Of a stretch of 64,000 bases of DNA, positions 34,369-42,844 are shown one piece after another (positions within the stretch are counted from its first letter, which is position 1; each line of letters begins with the position of its first letter). The stretch lies in assembly GCA_039191605.1 (NCBI GenBank), contig JBCCXL010000013.1:1-64000 (forward strand). Direction: 5' to 3'. Below the pieces are notes generated by a model. The model was not told the DNA's origin. It did no database searches and saw only the letters and a program-made list of their open reading frames with translations. This stretch comes from JBCCXL01 sp039191605 (GTDB lineage Bacteria > Acidobacteriota > Thermoanaerobaculia > Multivoradales > JAHZIX01). A program made the position numbers and the translations under genes.

Positions 34369-35946
34369 TCAGAAGCCTTTTCGCGCGAGAGTTCGCCGGT
34401 CGATTCCCAGCAGTCGAGCGGCGGCGCTTTTATTGCCTTCCGTCAGTCGAAGAATTCGGCGGATGTGCCCCTCCTCGACGGAGCGTAGGTCGAGCCCGTC
34501 CTGGCCAGTCTGCAAATCCCCTTCTCGGGGCGAGAGAAGAGTGCGCACCAGATCGCCATCAATTCGACCCTCGCTGAGGGAGATCGCTCCCTCCACCACG
34601 TTCTGAAGCTCCCGGACATTGCCGGGAAACTCGTAGGCCATCAGCCGAGTGGTGGCTTCGGTATCGATCGCGGGGACCGGAATTCCCTCGCGCTGGCAGA
34701 AGCGCTCCGCAAAGTGACGGACTAGGTGGGGGATATCCTCCCGCCTTCGCCGCAGCGGGGGGAGCTCGATCTCCACACCTTTGAGTCGATAGTAGAGATC
34801 CTCTCGATAGGACTGGCCGGCTACCAGCGCGGCGAGGTTCCGGTGGGTGGCGGCGATCACCCGAACATCTACCGGTTGTGGGCGGCGGCCGCCTACCTTG
34901 AGAACCTCTCGCTCCTGGAGCACCCGCAGCAGGCGTACCTGCACGCTCGAGGGAATATCCCCAATCTCGTCGAGGAAGAGGGTGCCGCGATCCGCCAGCT
35001 GAAATTTACCGGGGCGAGCCTGGACTCCGGTCGCCACGCCGCCCTCGATGCCGAAGAGCTCGCTCTCCAGCAGGCTCTCCGGCAGGGCGGCGCAGTTGAT
35101 AGCGATGAGCGGGCCGGAGCGCTGGCTCTCGAAATGCAGCAATCGGGCGACGAGCTCTTTGCCGGTGCCGCTCTCGCCTCGCAGCAGCACGCTGACCCCC
35201 CTGGGGGCAACCCGCTCCGCCAGCTGCAAGGCGGTGCGCATGACCGGTGCCCGGGCGACGATGAGCTCTTCGTCTCCGCTCTTGCCAGCGGCTCCGGTGC
35301 GCCAGCTCCAGCGATCCTTGAGAGCCTGGTTCTCGGCCTCCAGCCGCTCTCGCTGGGTTTCTAGCCGCTGCACCGCGCGGGCGTTGTCGAGGGCGACGGC
35401 GGAGAGCGCGGCGACGGAGGAAAGGAACCGCTCGTCGTCTTCGCTGAATTCTTGGGCCTGTGGCCCCCGCCCTTCTTTGTCCAGCACCGCGATGAAGCCG
35501 AGATCCCGGTCCCGATGGCGCAGGGCGCAGGCGAGGAGCTGGCGATAGGGCCGTGAGCCGAAGCGCCCCGGTTGATTCACCAGGACCGCCTCCCGCTGCG
35601 GCAGCTCCAGGGCGGTGGGATGGTCGGCGAGGGCGACGATCTCCTCGTCCCCCGACGGCCAGCCGACGGCAGCAGCGGCCTGGCCTCGCCCGAGGTCATC
35701 ACGGGTGACGGCCACCGCGGCGGCGGGATCCAGAACCGCACAAGCCCGCAGCAGCAGCTCGTCCAGCAGCTCCTGCTCGTCAGCCTCCGCCCGCAGCGCC
35801 AGCGCCAGGTCATGGAGAGTCTCGAGCTGCAGAATGCGGCGTTTTTCGTCCAGGGTGACGGCAGTCGCCCGCGGAGACCGCTTCGCTTTCCTCTCCCCGT
35901 CCATCGACTTGCGTCCACTACCGGAGGATGTTTCTGACTCGGCCAT
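34369..35946 (-). CDS. GAF-AAA+-Fis regulator of the NtrC family with degenerate GAFTGA
   Basis: About 525 residues. A GAF domain (about 35-190) ends in a coiled linker (RLETQRERLEAENQALKD). The AAA+ domain has Walker A GESGTGKE, Walker B TLFLDEIGD, and the arginine-finger region PLRRRREDIP. The loop that should read GAFTGA to contact sigma-54 reads GVATGV (after ELFGIEG). A short Fis-type HTH closes the protein (NKSAAARLLGIDRRTLARK). The frame extends to 36012 through repeat DNA, so ATG 35946 was chosen; ATG 35904 is also possible and neither has a strong ribosome site. It lies upstream of the partner-switch genes in the same direction. Confidence 0.85.
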   Translation of the reverse strand: MAESETSSGSGRKSMDGERKAKRSPRATAVTLDEKRRILQLETLHDLALALRAEADEQELLDELLLRACAVLDPAAAVAVTRDDLGRGQAAAAVGWPSGDEEIVALADHPTALELPQREAVLVNQPGRFGSRPYRQLLACALRHRDRDLGFIAVLDKEGRGPQAQEFSEDDERFLSSVAALSAVALDNARAVQRLETQRERLEAENQALKDRWSWRTGAAGKSGDEELIVARAPVMRTALQLAERVAPRGVSVLLRGESGTGKELVARLLHFESQRSGPLIAINCAALPESLLESELFGIEGGVATGVQARPGKFQLADRGTLFLDEIGDIPSSVQVRLLRVLQEREVLKVGGRRPQPVDVRVIAATHRNLAALVAGQSYREDLYYRLKGVEIELPPLRRRREDIPHLVRHFAERFCQREGIPVPAIDTEATTRLMAYEFPGNVRELQNVVEGAISLSEGRIDGDLVRTLLSPREGDLQTGQDGLDLRSVEEGHIRRILRLTEGNKSAAARLLGIDRRTLARKGF

Positions 35947-35964
35947 CCAAATCATTGTACCCGC

Positions 35965-36062
35965 GGTGCCAGGCGCCTTGCCCGCGTGCCTACGGATGTT
36001 GGTGCCAGGCACCTTCCCGACCCGGAGCCTAGGTGCCCCGGAGCCTAGGTGCCAGGCACTTT
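35965..36062. repeat. GTGCC(A/T)GGCAC palindrome cluster
   Basis: Three copies at about 35966, 36002 and 36049 (the first reads GTGCCAGGCGC), plus an AGGTGCCCCGGAGCCT variant, fill the gap between the NtrC-like gene and the FG-GAP gene's terminator. They overlap the possible upstream extension of the NtrC-like frame. Confidence 0.85.
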
Positions 36063-36073
36063 GAATCTACTTT

Positions 36074-36112
36074 GCTAAAAAAGCAACGCGCGAGCCGAAG
36101 CCCGCGCGTTGC
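36074..36112 (-). terminator. Rho-independent terminator of the FG-GAP gene
   Basis: GCAACGCGCG (36083-36092) and CGCGCGTTGC (36103-36112) form a perfect 10-bp stem. On the minus strand the stem is followed by TTTTTTAGC, a proper U-tract. It lies 27 bp beyond the stop of the FG-GAP gene. Confidence 0.9.
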
Positions 36113-36138
36113 TGGATTCGAAGTGGAAGCTTCGAGGG

Positions 36139-38286
36139 TCAGGGATCGAGCAGCAGGTCGATCAAGCCCCTGGGCTCGGAAGCGGAGCAATTCGGGCTTT
36201 CGTTTTTGTCGAAGGCGCGCAGGGCGCTCATCAAGAAGCGGACGAACTCACCCTGGGTGATGATCCCGGCGTCTTTGTAGCTGTCCAGCGCCCGAGTCAC
36301 GCAGCCGAGGTAGGTGCGGTAGCTCTGAGGCTGGCTGAAGGAGCAGGGGATCTCCGGGAAGGTGATGCGCTCTCCGGCGGTGACGTTATAGAGGCGGTTG
36401 ACGGTGCCGCCGGGCCAGGTCACCTCTACGGTGCCCCCGCTGGCATCGCCGAGGCCGAAGTGTGCCTCCAGAGCATCCTGAGAGGCGTAGCTAGAGCCGC
36501 CGATGACCGGCCGCAGCTGGGGGATCTCGCCGGGAACCCGCAGGCTCACCGTCGCGCCGATGCCGTCGCGATTGGACTTGCCGAAGAGGGTGAGGCCCTT
36601 GCCGCCGACGGTGCGTACCGCAATGGAGGGGCTCTCGTTGCCGCCCTGGTTGAGCTCCACCGCCAGCGAACCGTTGGGATAGACGTTGCCGTTCCAGGTG
36701 AGGTCGCCGAAGGCGTCGGGCTCGAAGGTGAAGATCAGGGCGGCGATGTTGTCGAAGGGGGAGTTTCCCAGTGGGCTGTGGGTCAGCAGATCCAGCTCCG
36801 GCTGGATGTCGAAATTCGCCACCGACACGATGTCGACGTCCCCATCCTGATCGAGATCGCCCACCGCGGTACCGTGAACGACCCGGCGCAGGTGATCGGC
36901 GGAGTTGGCGAAGGCTTCCTGATCCCAGGTGAAGTTGGCGCTACAGCCCTGGTTCTCCAGCAGCACGCCGGGGTTCGATAGCTCCACGCCAGGGCCGACG
37001 TCGTGGCCACCGTGGAACACGATGTCGGCATCGCCGTCGTTGTCGTAGTCCAGGGTCGAGGCGCCCCAGCCGAAAGGCGCAGAGATGAGATCACCGACGC
37101 CGGGGTCCGAGAAGGTGCCGTCGCCGCGCTGCAGGAACCAGCGGGAGGCCTGGGTGCCCGGCTCCAGATTCCCCACCGGCTGATAGTCGCCGAAGTTGGT
37201 GATGAAGGTGTCCAGAGTGCCGCTGCAGTCGTAATCACCGAAGGCGAAGCCCATCCAGGAACCCCATTGGTTGGTTCCCGCCTCGACGCTGATATCGGTG
37301 AACTGGCCGTCCCCGTCATTGGAGAGCAGGTGCACCAGGCCGCGGTCGACGCCGCCACCGGCGGTGGGGGGAACGCCCCCCTGGTCATCGGCGAAGAAAA
37401 GGTCGACATCGCCATCGACGTCGTAGTCCACCAGGGCGAGAGCCCAGGTCAGTCCCGCAGAACCGGCGTTCGCCGGCGGGAAGCCCGCCAGGTTCTCGAG
37501 GCCCGCGGCGGCGCTCTCGTCGCTGAAGGCCCGGCCGCTGGCGGCCTCGCCGAGATTGACGAAGAGCTGGTTGTGCTGGTTGAACTCGAAGGGCGAGAAG
37601 ATGCCCTGGAAGTTGTCCCAGTCGAAGGTATTGGCGACGGCGATATCCAGGTAGCCGTCGCCGTTGACGTCACCCATCGAGCAGCCGGCGGGATTGAGAT
37701 CCCCGCCGCCGACTCCGGCGGACTCGGTGATGTCCTCGAAGATGCCGCCGAAGTTGCGCAGCAGGCGGTTCGGAGCGCCGTTGCTGAGCACGTAGAGATC
37801 GTGGTCCCCATCGTTGTCGATATCGCCGAAGCACACGCCGGTGGAGTCCTCCGACTCCAGGCCAGCGCCGCTGGCGGCACCGACGTCGACGAAGGTCAGT
37901 CCGCCGGTCTCTTTGAGCTGGCTGGAGAAAAGGCTGTTGGCGCGGACCGGGCCGTTGGTGACGTAGATGTCCAGATCTCCGTCATTGTCGTAATCCAGCA
38001 CCGCGACCCCTGGGGCCCCGCGGGCCTTCATCGGGGTAGCGACCCGCTTCTCGGCGTCGTAGGGCGGGTCGAGCTTGATGGCGTCGAAGACGTCGTTGCT
38101 GGCCGAGGGGACGCGATCGTAGGCAAGACCCGAGGAGGGGTCCGAGGCGATGTCCTCGAAAGTGACGAATTCCGCTCCGGGATCCTGGGCGCTGACGGCA
38201 GCGGGCAGCGCGAGGCTTCCGGCGAGCAGGCCGGTCAGGGCGAGGGCCGAGACGGAGGTTGCGGCAGAAAGAGCTTTGGCAATCAT
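36139..38286 (-). CDS. Secreted FG-GAP/VCBS repeat protein with ASPIC/UnbV domain (CRTAC1-like)
   Basis: 715 residues. A signal peptide (LTGLLAGSLALPAAVSAQ) is followed by about seven FG-GAP/VCBS repeats, visible as calcium-loop motifs DYDNDGDLDIYV, DIDNDGDHDLYV, DVNGDGYLDIAV, DYDVDGDVDLFF, DYDCSGTLDTFI, DYDNDGDADIVF and DLDQDGDVDIVS. This predicts a beta-propeller with bound calcium. An ASPIC/UnbV domain follows (GIGATVSLRVPG ... VIGGSSYASQDALEAHFGLG ... VEVTWPGG). The last 80 residues contain several cysteines and form an extra C-terminal piece. It is probably a surface or secreted binding protein. The start is ATG 38286; the TTG two codons upstream is unlikely. Confidence 0.88.
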   Translation of the reverse strand: MIAKALSAATSVSALALTGLLAGSLALPAAVSAQDPGAEFVTFEDIASDPSSGLAYDRVPSASNDVFDAIKLDPPYDAEKRVATPMKARGAPGVAVLDYDNDGDLDIYVTNGPVRANSLFSSQLKETGGLTFVDVGAASGAGLESEDSTGVCFGDIDNDGDHDLYVLSNGAPNRLLRNFGGIFEDITESAGVGGGDLNPAGCSMGDVNGDGYLDIAVANTFDWDNFQGIFSPFEFNQHNQLFVNLGEAASGRAFSDESAAAGLENLAGFPPANAGSAGLTWALALVDYDVDGDVDLFFADDQGGVPPTAGGGVDRGLVHLLSNDGDGQFTDISVEAGTNQWGSWMGFAFGDYDCSGTLDTFITNFGDYQPVGNLEPGTQASRWFLQRGDGTFSDPGVGDLISAPFGWGASTLDYDNDGDADIVFHGGHDVGPGVELSNPGVLLENQGCSANFTWDQEAFANSADHLRRVVHGTAVGDLDQDGDVDIVSVANFDIQPELDLLTHSPLGNSPFDNIAALIFTFEPDAFGDLTWNGNVYPNGSLAVELNQGGNESPSIAVRTVGGKGLTLFGKSNRDGIGATVSLRVPGEIPQLRPVIGGSSYASQDALEAHFGLGDASGGTVEVTWPGGTVNRLYNVTAGERITFPEIPCSFSQPQSYRTYLGCVTRALDSYKDAGIITQGEFVRFLMSALRAFDKNESPNCSASEPRGLIDLLLDP

Positions 38287-38488
38287 GATCAATTCCGCTG
38301 GATGCTAGGCACGGGTGAGAGGTTCGGGGTGAGACAGCCAGTAGAGGAGGACAGAGCAGCAGCTCGTTGAAGGACAAGCCACGGGATGAGCCATCAAGAG
38401 AGCCGGCGATAGAGGGCCCGTAGATGGCCGAAGAGAACAAATCTGAATCTTGAACTAACTCGACGATAGGTGATGCGGAGCACGGATG

Positions 38489-38527
38489 CAAAGACGCCCG
38501 CCGGGCCTTGGAAAAGCCGGGCGGGCG
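38489..38527 (-). terminator. Probable terminator of the M4 protease gene
   Basis: CGCCCGCCGGGC (38495-38506) and GCCGGGCGGGCG (38516-38527) pair with one internal mismatch around a 9-base loop. On the minus strand a short T-rich stretch (TCTTTGC) follows. It is 67 bp past the stop of the M4 protease gene. The U-tract is weak. Confidence 0.6.
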
Positions 38528-38593
38528 CTAGAGGCAGGCGAGACTCGTCGCCGAAGATGCTTCAGAGAATCATCGACGACGAGCCTCTGGGCG

Positions 38594-40444
38594 TCACGGC
38601 TTGTTGGTGCAGAGGGTGAAGCTGCCGTTACCGCTGTAGGCGGTGATGCGCCAGCGGTAGTTGCCGCTGGTGCCGTTGTAGTTGACGGTCTCGTCATCGC
38701 TCGGGGTGGTGCCCTGGGCAACGTTGCCGTAGGAGCAGCTCCACCAGGAGCAGCTTTCCTTCTGCAGGTAGAGATCGAAGTCCGCGCCGGAGGGGCCGTC
38801 CAGCTGGCCGTTGAAGGAACCGGAGGCGGATCCCGGGCTGGTGTTGCCGCTCTGACCAGCGCTCAGATTGCCGGTGTAGGTGTTGTAGCCGGAGGGGCAG
38901 GTGCCGCCGCCGGGTCCACCGCCACCGCCGCAGCTGCCGACGCCGACGGCGCACCAGGCGTCGTTGACGGAGTCGACCTCAGAGGAGCTGGAGCCGTAGA
39001 GATCCGAAGCGGCGTTGGCCGTCGCGTTACGGGCGGCGCTGAAGCTGGAGCCGGAGGTCAGGTAGACGGTCTGAGCGCGGTAGAAAATCTGCTCGGACTT
39101 GGACATGCCGATACCGGACACGTTGGTGGTGGTGACGCCGCGGGGGTGCGTGCCACCCTCCACCAGCAGGTGGAAGGCGAGGTTGGCGATACCGGAGTTC
39201 CAGTGCACGCCACCGTTGTCGGCGGAGCCGGTGTAGCGGGTGGGGTAGTAGTCGTAGGAGCTACCGTCCTGGGTGGGGTTGTCCATGTAGCGCAGGGCGT
39301 CACCGGCGGTGCCCGGGGTCCAGGTGTCCTCGCCGACCAGCCAGGTGCCGGAGTTGATGGAGCCGTCCTTGTAGACCTCGGCACCGGCAGCGAAGATGTC
39401 GGACATACCCTCGTTCAGGGCACCGGACTCGTTCTGGTAGATCAGGCCGGAGGTGAACTGGGTCACCGCGTGGCTGAGCTCGTGGGCGACCACGTCGAAG
39501 GCGTTGCCGAGGGGACCGGAGTTGACGCCGTCGCCGTCACCGTAGACCAGCTGGGAGCCGTTCCAGAAGGCGTTGACGTAGTTGGAGCGGTGGTGGCCGG
39601 TGCTGTTGATGGTGGCGCCGGAGCCGTTGTAGGAGTCGCGGCCGAAGCGGGCGTTGTAGTAGTCGTAGGACTGGCTGGTGTAGCTATCGATGGTCTGGAT
39701 CACGGTGCTGGCGCCAGAGCAGGAGCCGTTGGTGCAGCGCAGGGAGCCAGGCAGGGAGGAGCCGTTGTTGCCGTCGTAGGTGCGCCAGCTCTTGGCGCGG
39801 TGGATGGTCGGGTGACGGGTGACGAAGGCACCGGTGGTGGCATCGGCGTAGAGATAGTCGATCTCGAGGCCGTCCTCGCTGAGGAACTGCACCTTGATCT
39901 GCCAGGCGAGGTGAGCGGAGCCGGTGTCGGTGAGGACGTAGACCAGCTCGGCCTCGCTGAGCTGCTCCAGCTCGTTCAGGCCAGCGTCAGCGGCCGCCTG
40001 CTTGAGGGCGGTGGGAGCCTGCACGGTGGTGATCACGTCGAGATCGGCGGCGGGCACGAACTGACCGTTGACGGCGAAGACCTTGTTGCCGTTGCGGATG
40101 GCGTGAACGATGAGCTCACCGCCGACCACCGGGAGGCCGTTGGCGAACTGCTGGACGCGAACGTGAACCTGGCCGATGTCGTCGCGAAGGACATCGTAGG
40201 CAACAAAGTCCTCGTCACCGTTGGCGCCGAGGCGCTCGGTGGCGAAGCCAGCGAGGAAGTCCTCGGCGGCCTGACGCTTGCTGATTCCAGCGGTGAGGGT
40301 GCCGAGGTCACCACGGAGGAAATCCGGGGTGCCGTTGGCGCCGAGGGAGACGACGTCCGCGCCGAGATCGGCGGCGGTCGCCGGGACATTGAACACGAGC
40401 AGCGCCAAAGCGGCGACGATTAGAGACAGCTTGAACAGTTTCAT
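38594..40444 (-). CDS. Secreted M4-family (thermolysin-like) metallopeptidase
   Basis: 616 residues. The signal peptide (1-24, ALLVFNVPATAA) is followed by an FTP/PepSY-type propeptide (to about 195), then the M4 catalytic domain with zinc motif HELSH near residue 320 and the third ligand in NEGMSD about 20 residues later. A C-terminal pre-peptidase (PPC) domain (about 525-616; NTYTGNLSAGQSGN ... DLYLQKES ... YRWRITAYSGNGSFTL) is usually cleaved after secretion. A very good ribosome site (AGGAGGAACG) sits at ATG 40444, although the frame is open to 40591. The gene is monocistronic with its own terminator. Confidence 0.95.
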   Translation of the reverse strand: MKLFKLSLIVAALALLVFNVPATAADLGADVVSLGANGTPDFLRGDLGTLTAGISKRQAAEDFLAGFATERLGANGDEDFVAYDVLRDDIGQVHVRVQQFANGLPVVGGELIVHAIRNGNKVFAVNGQFVPAADLDVITTVQAPTALKQAAADAGLNELEQLSEAELVYVLTDTGSAHLAWQIKVQFLSEDGLEIDYLYADATTGAFVTRHPTIHRAKSWRTYDGNNGSSLPGSLRCTNGSCSGASTVIQTIDSYTSQSYDYYNARFGRDSYNGSGATINSTGHHRSNYVNAFWNGSQLVYGDGDGVNSGPLGNAFDVVAHELSHAVTQFTSGLIYQNESGALNEGMSDIFAAGAEVYKDGSINSGTWLVGEDTWTPGTAGDALRYMDNPTQDGSSYDYYPTRYTGSADNGGVHWNSGIANLAFHLLVEGGTHPRGVTTTNVSGIGMSKSEQIFYRAQTVYLTSGSSFSAARNATANAASDLYGSSSSEVDSVNDAWCAVGVGSCGGGGGPGGGTCPSGYNTYTGNLSAGQSGNTSPGSASGSFNGQLDGPSGADFDLYLQKESCSWWSCSYGNVAQGTTPSDDETVNYNGTSGNYRWRITAYSGNGSFTLCTNKP

Positions 40445-41401
40445 TCGTTCCTCCTGCGGACACACGATGGACACGCACCCATCGCGGGCAGAGATACAAG
40501 GAAATGAGAAGTCGCGGAATTGCGACCTCCTCGAGAACGAGATCTCCCGTGGGTTTCGGTCTGTACACCGATCCATCCAGGAGCCCGTCACGCGCTGAGC
40601 TAGTAAGTCTCGATGGGCGCGGGACGGCCGCGATCGAAGTCAGCAGGGAACACCCCTACCGGACCGCGATCGGCTCGTGGCTCGTTGAGAAAAGTAGATG
40701 GATGACTTGGCATCAGCTCGGGAAGAACCACTCGCACACGAAGCCTGGCGGGTTTCCCGAAAAAGAAAGCAAGGGCAGCAGTTCTGTCGAGCGGGGCGAC
40801 TGTGGCACGCGACTACCAGAGCGTCCTGCGAGTCTCGAAACAGATGTTCCGAGTCGACTTCAGAGATGTGCTACCGAAGAAGCTCGATGGTTATATCAGA
40901 GCTTGCTCTAATTACCAAGAATCCTGTCCACCTTGGATCTAGTAGTTGTCCAAGGCGTGGCAAGCTCTTGATCTAGACGTCTCTTCATCATGCTGCGTTG
41001 TTTGGGGAGTGCTGGCTTTGGGGCCTGCCGTGACGGTCGTGGGCGAATTACGGAGGATTTCTTCCTCCAGACCGTCGACGCGTCGGGTGTGTGGTTGGTG
41101 AGGCGAGCCGGTCGGGTGTACCCAACAGGCCGATCTGATGGCTCGGTCAGCCTTGGAGCCAAGCTCTAAGGAAGATTTAGAGAGAGATAGTCTCAAACAC
41201 ACGGTACCGTCGGTCCGTATCTGAAGTGGCGGGTCAGTCAATCTTTCGGCGATTTAGGGTATGCCAGTTTATGGAACGCCGGTCTGAACTGTGTTCGTCA
41301 GCGGCGTCTCGTCTTAGGATGGGGCGCTCCAGCTCGAGAGTTCCCTGCGCCCGCTTGGGCTTTTTGGTGTCGCGCTTCACGAATCTACTCTTCCAATCTT
41401 G
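40445..41401. other. Long intergenic region between the M4 protease and the export operon
   Basis: About 950 bp with only short open frames (longest about 135 codons) that show no recognisable domains or ribosome sites. It should contain divergent promoters for the protease and the export operon. A small terminator-like structure lies near the right end. I see no repeats of the palindrome family here. Confidence 0.5.
41349..41365 (+). terminator. Short terminator-like hairpin
   Basis: GCCC-GCTT-GGGC is followed directly by TTTTT on the plus strand. It has only a 4-bp stem (6 bp if the outer bases are allowed to wobble) and no plus-strand gene ends nearby, so it might terminate an unseen small RNA, act as an attenuator for the export operon, or be chance. 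Confidence 0.3.
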
Positions 41402-42844
41402 ATGATCCTACTCCGACCGAAAACCGCGATCCGCACTCTGCTCCCGTGGGCTGTCGACCGGCGTTGGTTGTCAGTAGCGTTGTTGGTGCTGTCGAGCGCG
41501 GTGTGGGGCTGTAGCGAGAGCCAGCAGCCTGCTTTCGGTGGCATTGCTTCGGGAGACGGTGCTTCTTCGGGAGATGCTGCTGCCTCAGGAGATCCTGCCG
41601 ATTGGCCGGTTAGTATCGAGGCTCCGGCAATGGTGGTAGAACGTGGTGATTTGGTCGATACCCTCTGGCTCACCGGGGAGCTGCGGGCCCGGGACGCGGT
41701 GGGAATCGTCGTCCCCGACGCGCGGATCCGGCCGATGCAGATTCGCTGGATGATCGAAGACGGCAGTCCCGTGGCGGCGGGAGATCTGCTGGTGGAGTTC
41801 GACAACTCGACCCTGCTCAACAACCTGGTGGAAGCCGAGATCGAGATCCTGCAGCAGAGATACTCTTTGTCGGAGCTGCGCGCTCAGGGCTCGGCGGGGG
41901 TGGAACGACTGGAGTTCGAGCTGCTGGAGGCTCGTTCTCAGCTGGAGAAGGCCCAGCTAGAGGCGGAGGTACCCCAGGACCTCACGCCGCCGAAGGTATT
42001 CCAGGAAAAACAGCGCGACCTGAACAAGGCACGTCTTGCCGTGTGGGAAGCGGAGCAGGCCCTGGAGGCGGAGATCGCCGCCTCCCGGGCGGAGGTGGAG
42101 ATTCAGCAGCTGCAGCTGGAGGGGGCGGTTCTGGACTACCAGCGAGCGGAAGACGGCATTCAGCGCCTCAGCGTACGCTCTCCCCGCGACGGTCTTTTCG
42201 TGGTGGAGGACAACCCGCAGGAAGACCGCCCCTACCAGGTAGGGGACAACGTCTGGCCGTCGATGCCCCTGGCCCGAATTCCGGACCTCGCAACCCTCGA
42301 GGTTCACGCCGCTCTCTTCGACGTCGACGATGGACGGCTGGAAGAGGGCATGGAGAGCTTCATCACTCTGGATGCCCTTCCGGATCTCGAGCTGAGAGGA
42401 CGGATCTTGAGCGTCGGCCGCATGGCCATGGCCCAGAGCCAAAGTAGCCTGCGCCGCGCCTTCGACGTCGTGGTGTCGATGGAGGTCGGCGACGACTTCC
42501 CCTCCGGCGCCCTGCAGCCGGGGATGTCCGCTCGGGTCGCGGTACTCAGGCCGGTAGCGGAAGAGGTCTTGTTGGTGCCCCGGGCGGCGATTTCCTTTTC
42601 GGCGGCGACTCGCTCGTCGGAAAGCCAGCTGGAAGCCCAGCTCGAGGCCCAGTCCGAGGCCCAGTCCGAGGCCCAGCCGGTAACCCAAGGGGAAACTCCG
42701 CGTCGTGCCGAAGCCTGGCTGCCGGGGGCGAGGCGAGTACCGGTGGAGCTGGGAGCCTGCAACGCCCACCGCTGTGCCGTGCTCTCCGGCCTTTCCCTCG
42801 ATCAAGAGGTAATGCCGGCAAGGGAAGAAGGGAGCGGAGCGTGA
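41402..42844 (+). CDS. HlyD-type periplasmic adaptor 1 (lipoprotein-like)
   Basis: 480 residues. The N-terminal segment RRWLSVALLVLSSAVWGCSES looks like a lipoprotein signal with Cys37, though Trp at -2 is unusual. The adaptor core shows a lipoyl half (VEFDNSTLLNNLVEAEIEI), a long coiled-coil hairpin (about 140-250), the second lipoyl half (LSVRSPRDGLFVVE ... YQVGDNVW), and beta-barrel parts. Near the C-terminus a tract of repeated LEAQ/SEAQ units comes from a 12-bp tandem repeat. It is the first of three adaptors in one operon. GTGA overlap couples it to the next gene. ATG follows a TTG codon; no clear ribosome site is seen. Confidence 0.8.
   Translation: MILLRPKTAIRTLLPWAVDRRWLSVALLVLSSAVWGCSESQQPAFGGIASGDGASSGDAAASGDPADWPVSIEAPAMVVERGDLVDTLWLTGELRARDAVGIVVPDARIRPMQIRWMIEDGSPVAAGDLLVEFDNSTLLNNLVEAEIEILQQRYSLSELRAQGSAGVERLEFELLEARSQLEKAQLEAEVPQDLTPPKVFQEKQRDLNKARLAVWEAEQALEAEIAASRAEVEIQQLQLEGAVLDYQRAEDGIQRLSVRSPRDGLFVVEDNPQEDRPYQVGDNVWPSMPLARIPDLATLEVHAALFDVDDGRLEEGMESFITLDALPDLELRGRILSVGRMAMAQSQSSLRRAFDVVVSMEVGDDFPSGALQPGMSARVAVLRPVAEEVLLVPRAAISFSAATRSSESQLEAQLEAQSEAQSEAQPVTQGETPRRAEAWLPGARRVPVELGACNAHRCAVLSGLSLDQEVMPAREEGSGA

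Noticed and set aside
37003..38370. A 455-codon plus-strand open frame
   Set aside because: Antisense to the FG-GAP protein, whose calcium-loop repeats are unmistakable.
38486..40423. A 645-codon plus-strand open frame rich in Gly and Val
   Set aside because: It is exactly antisense to the M4 protease, which has HELSH and a clear ribosome site. Long antisense frames are common in G+C-rich genes.
40908..41241. Two minus-strand frames of 84 and 100 codons in the gap before the export operon
   Set aside because: No ribosome site, no domain and no conserved pattern; probably chance.
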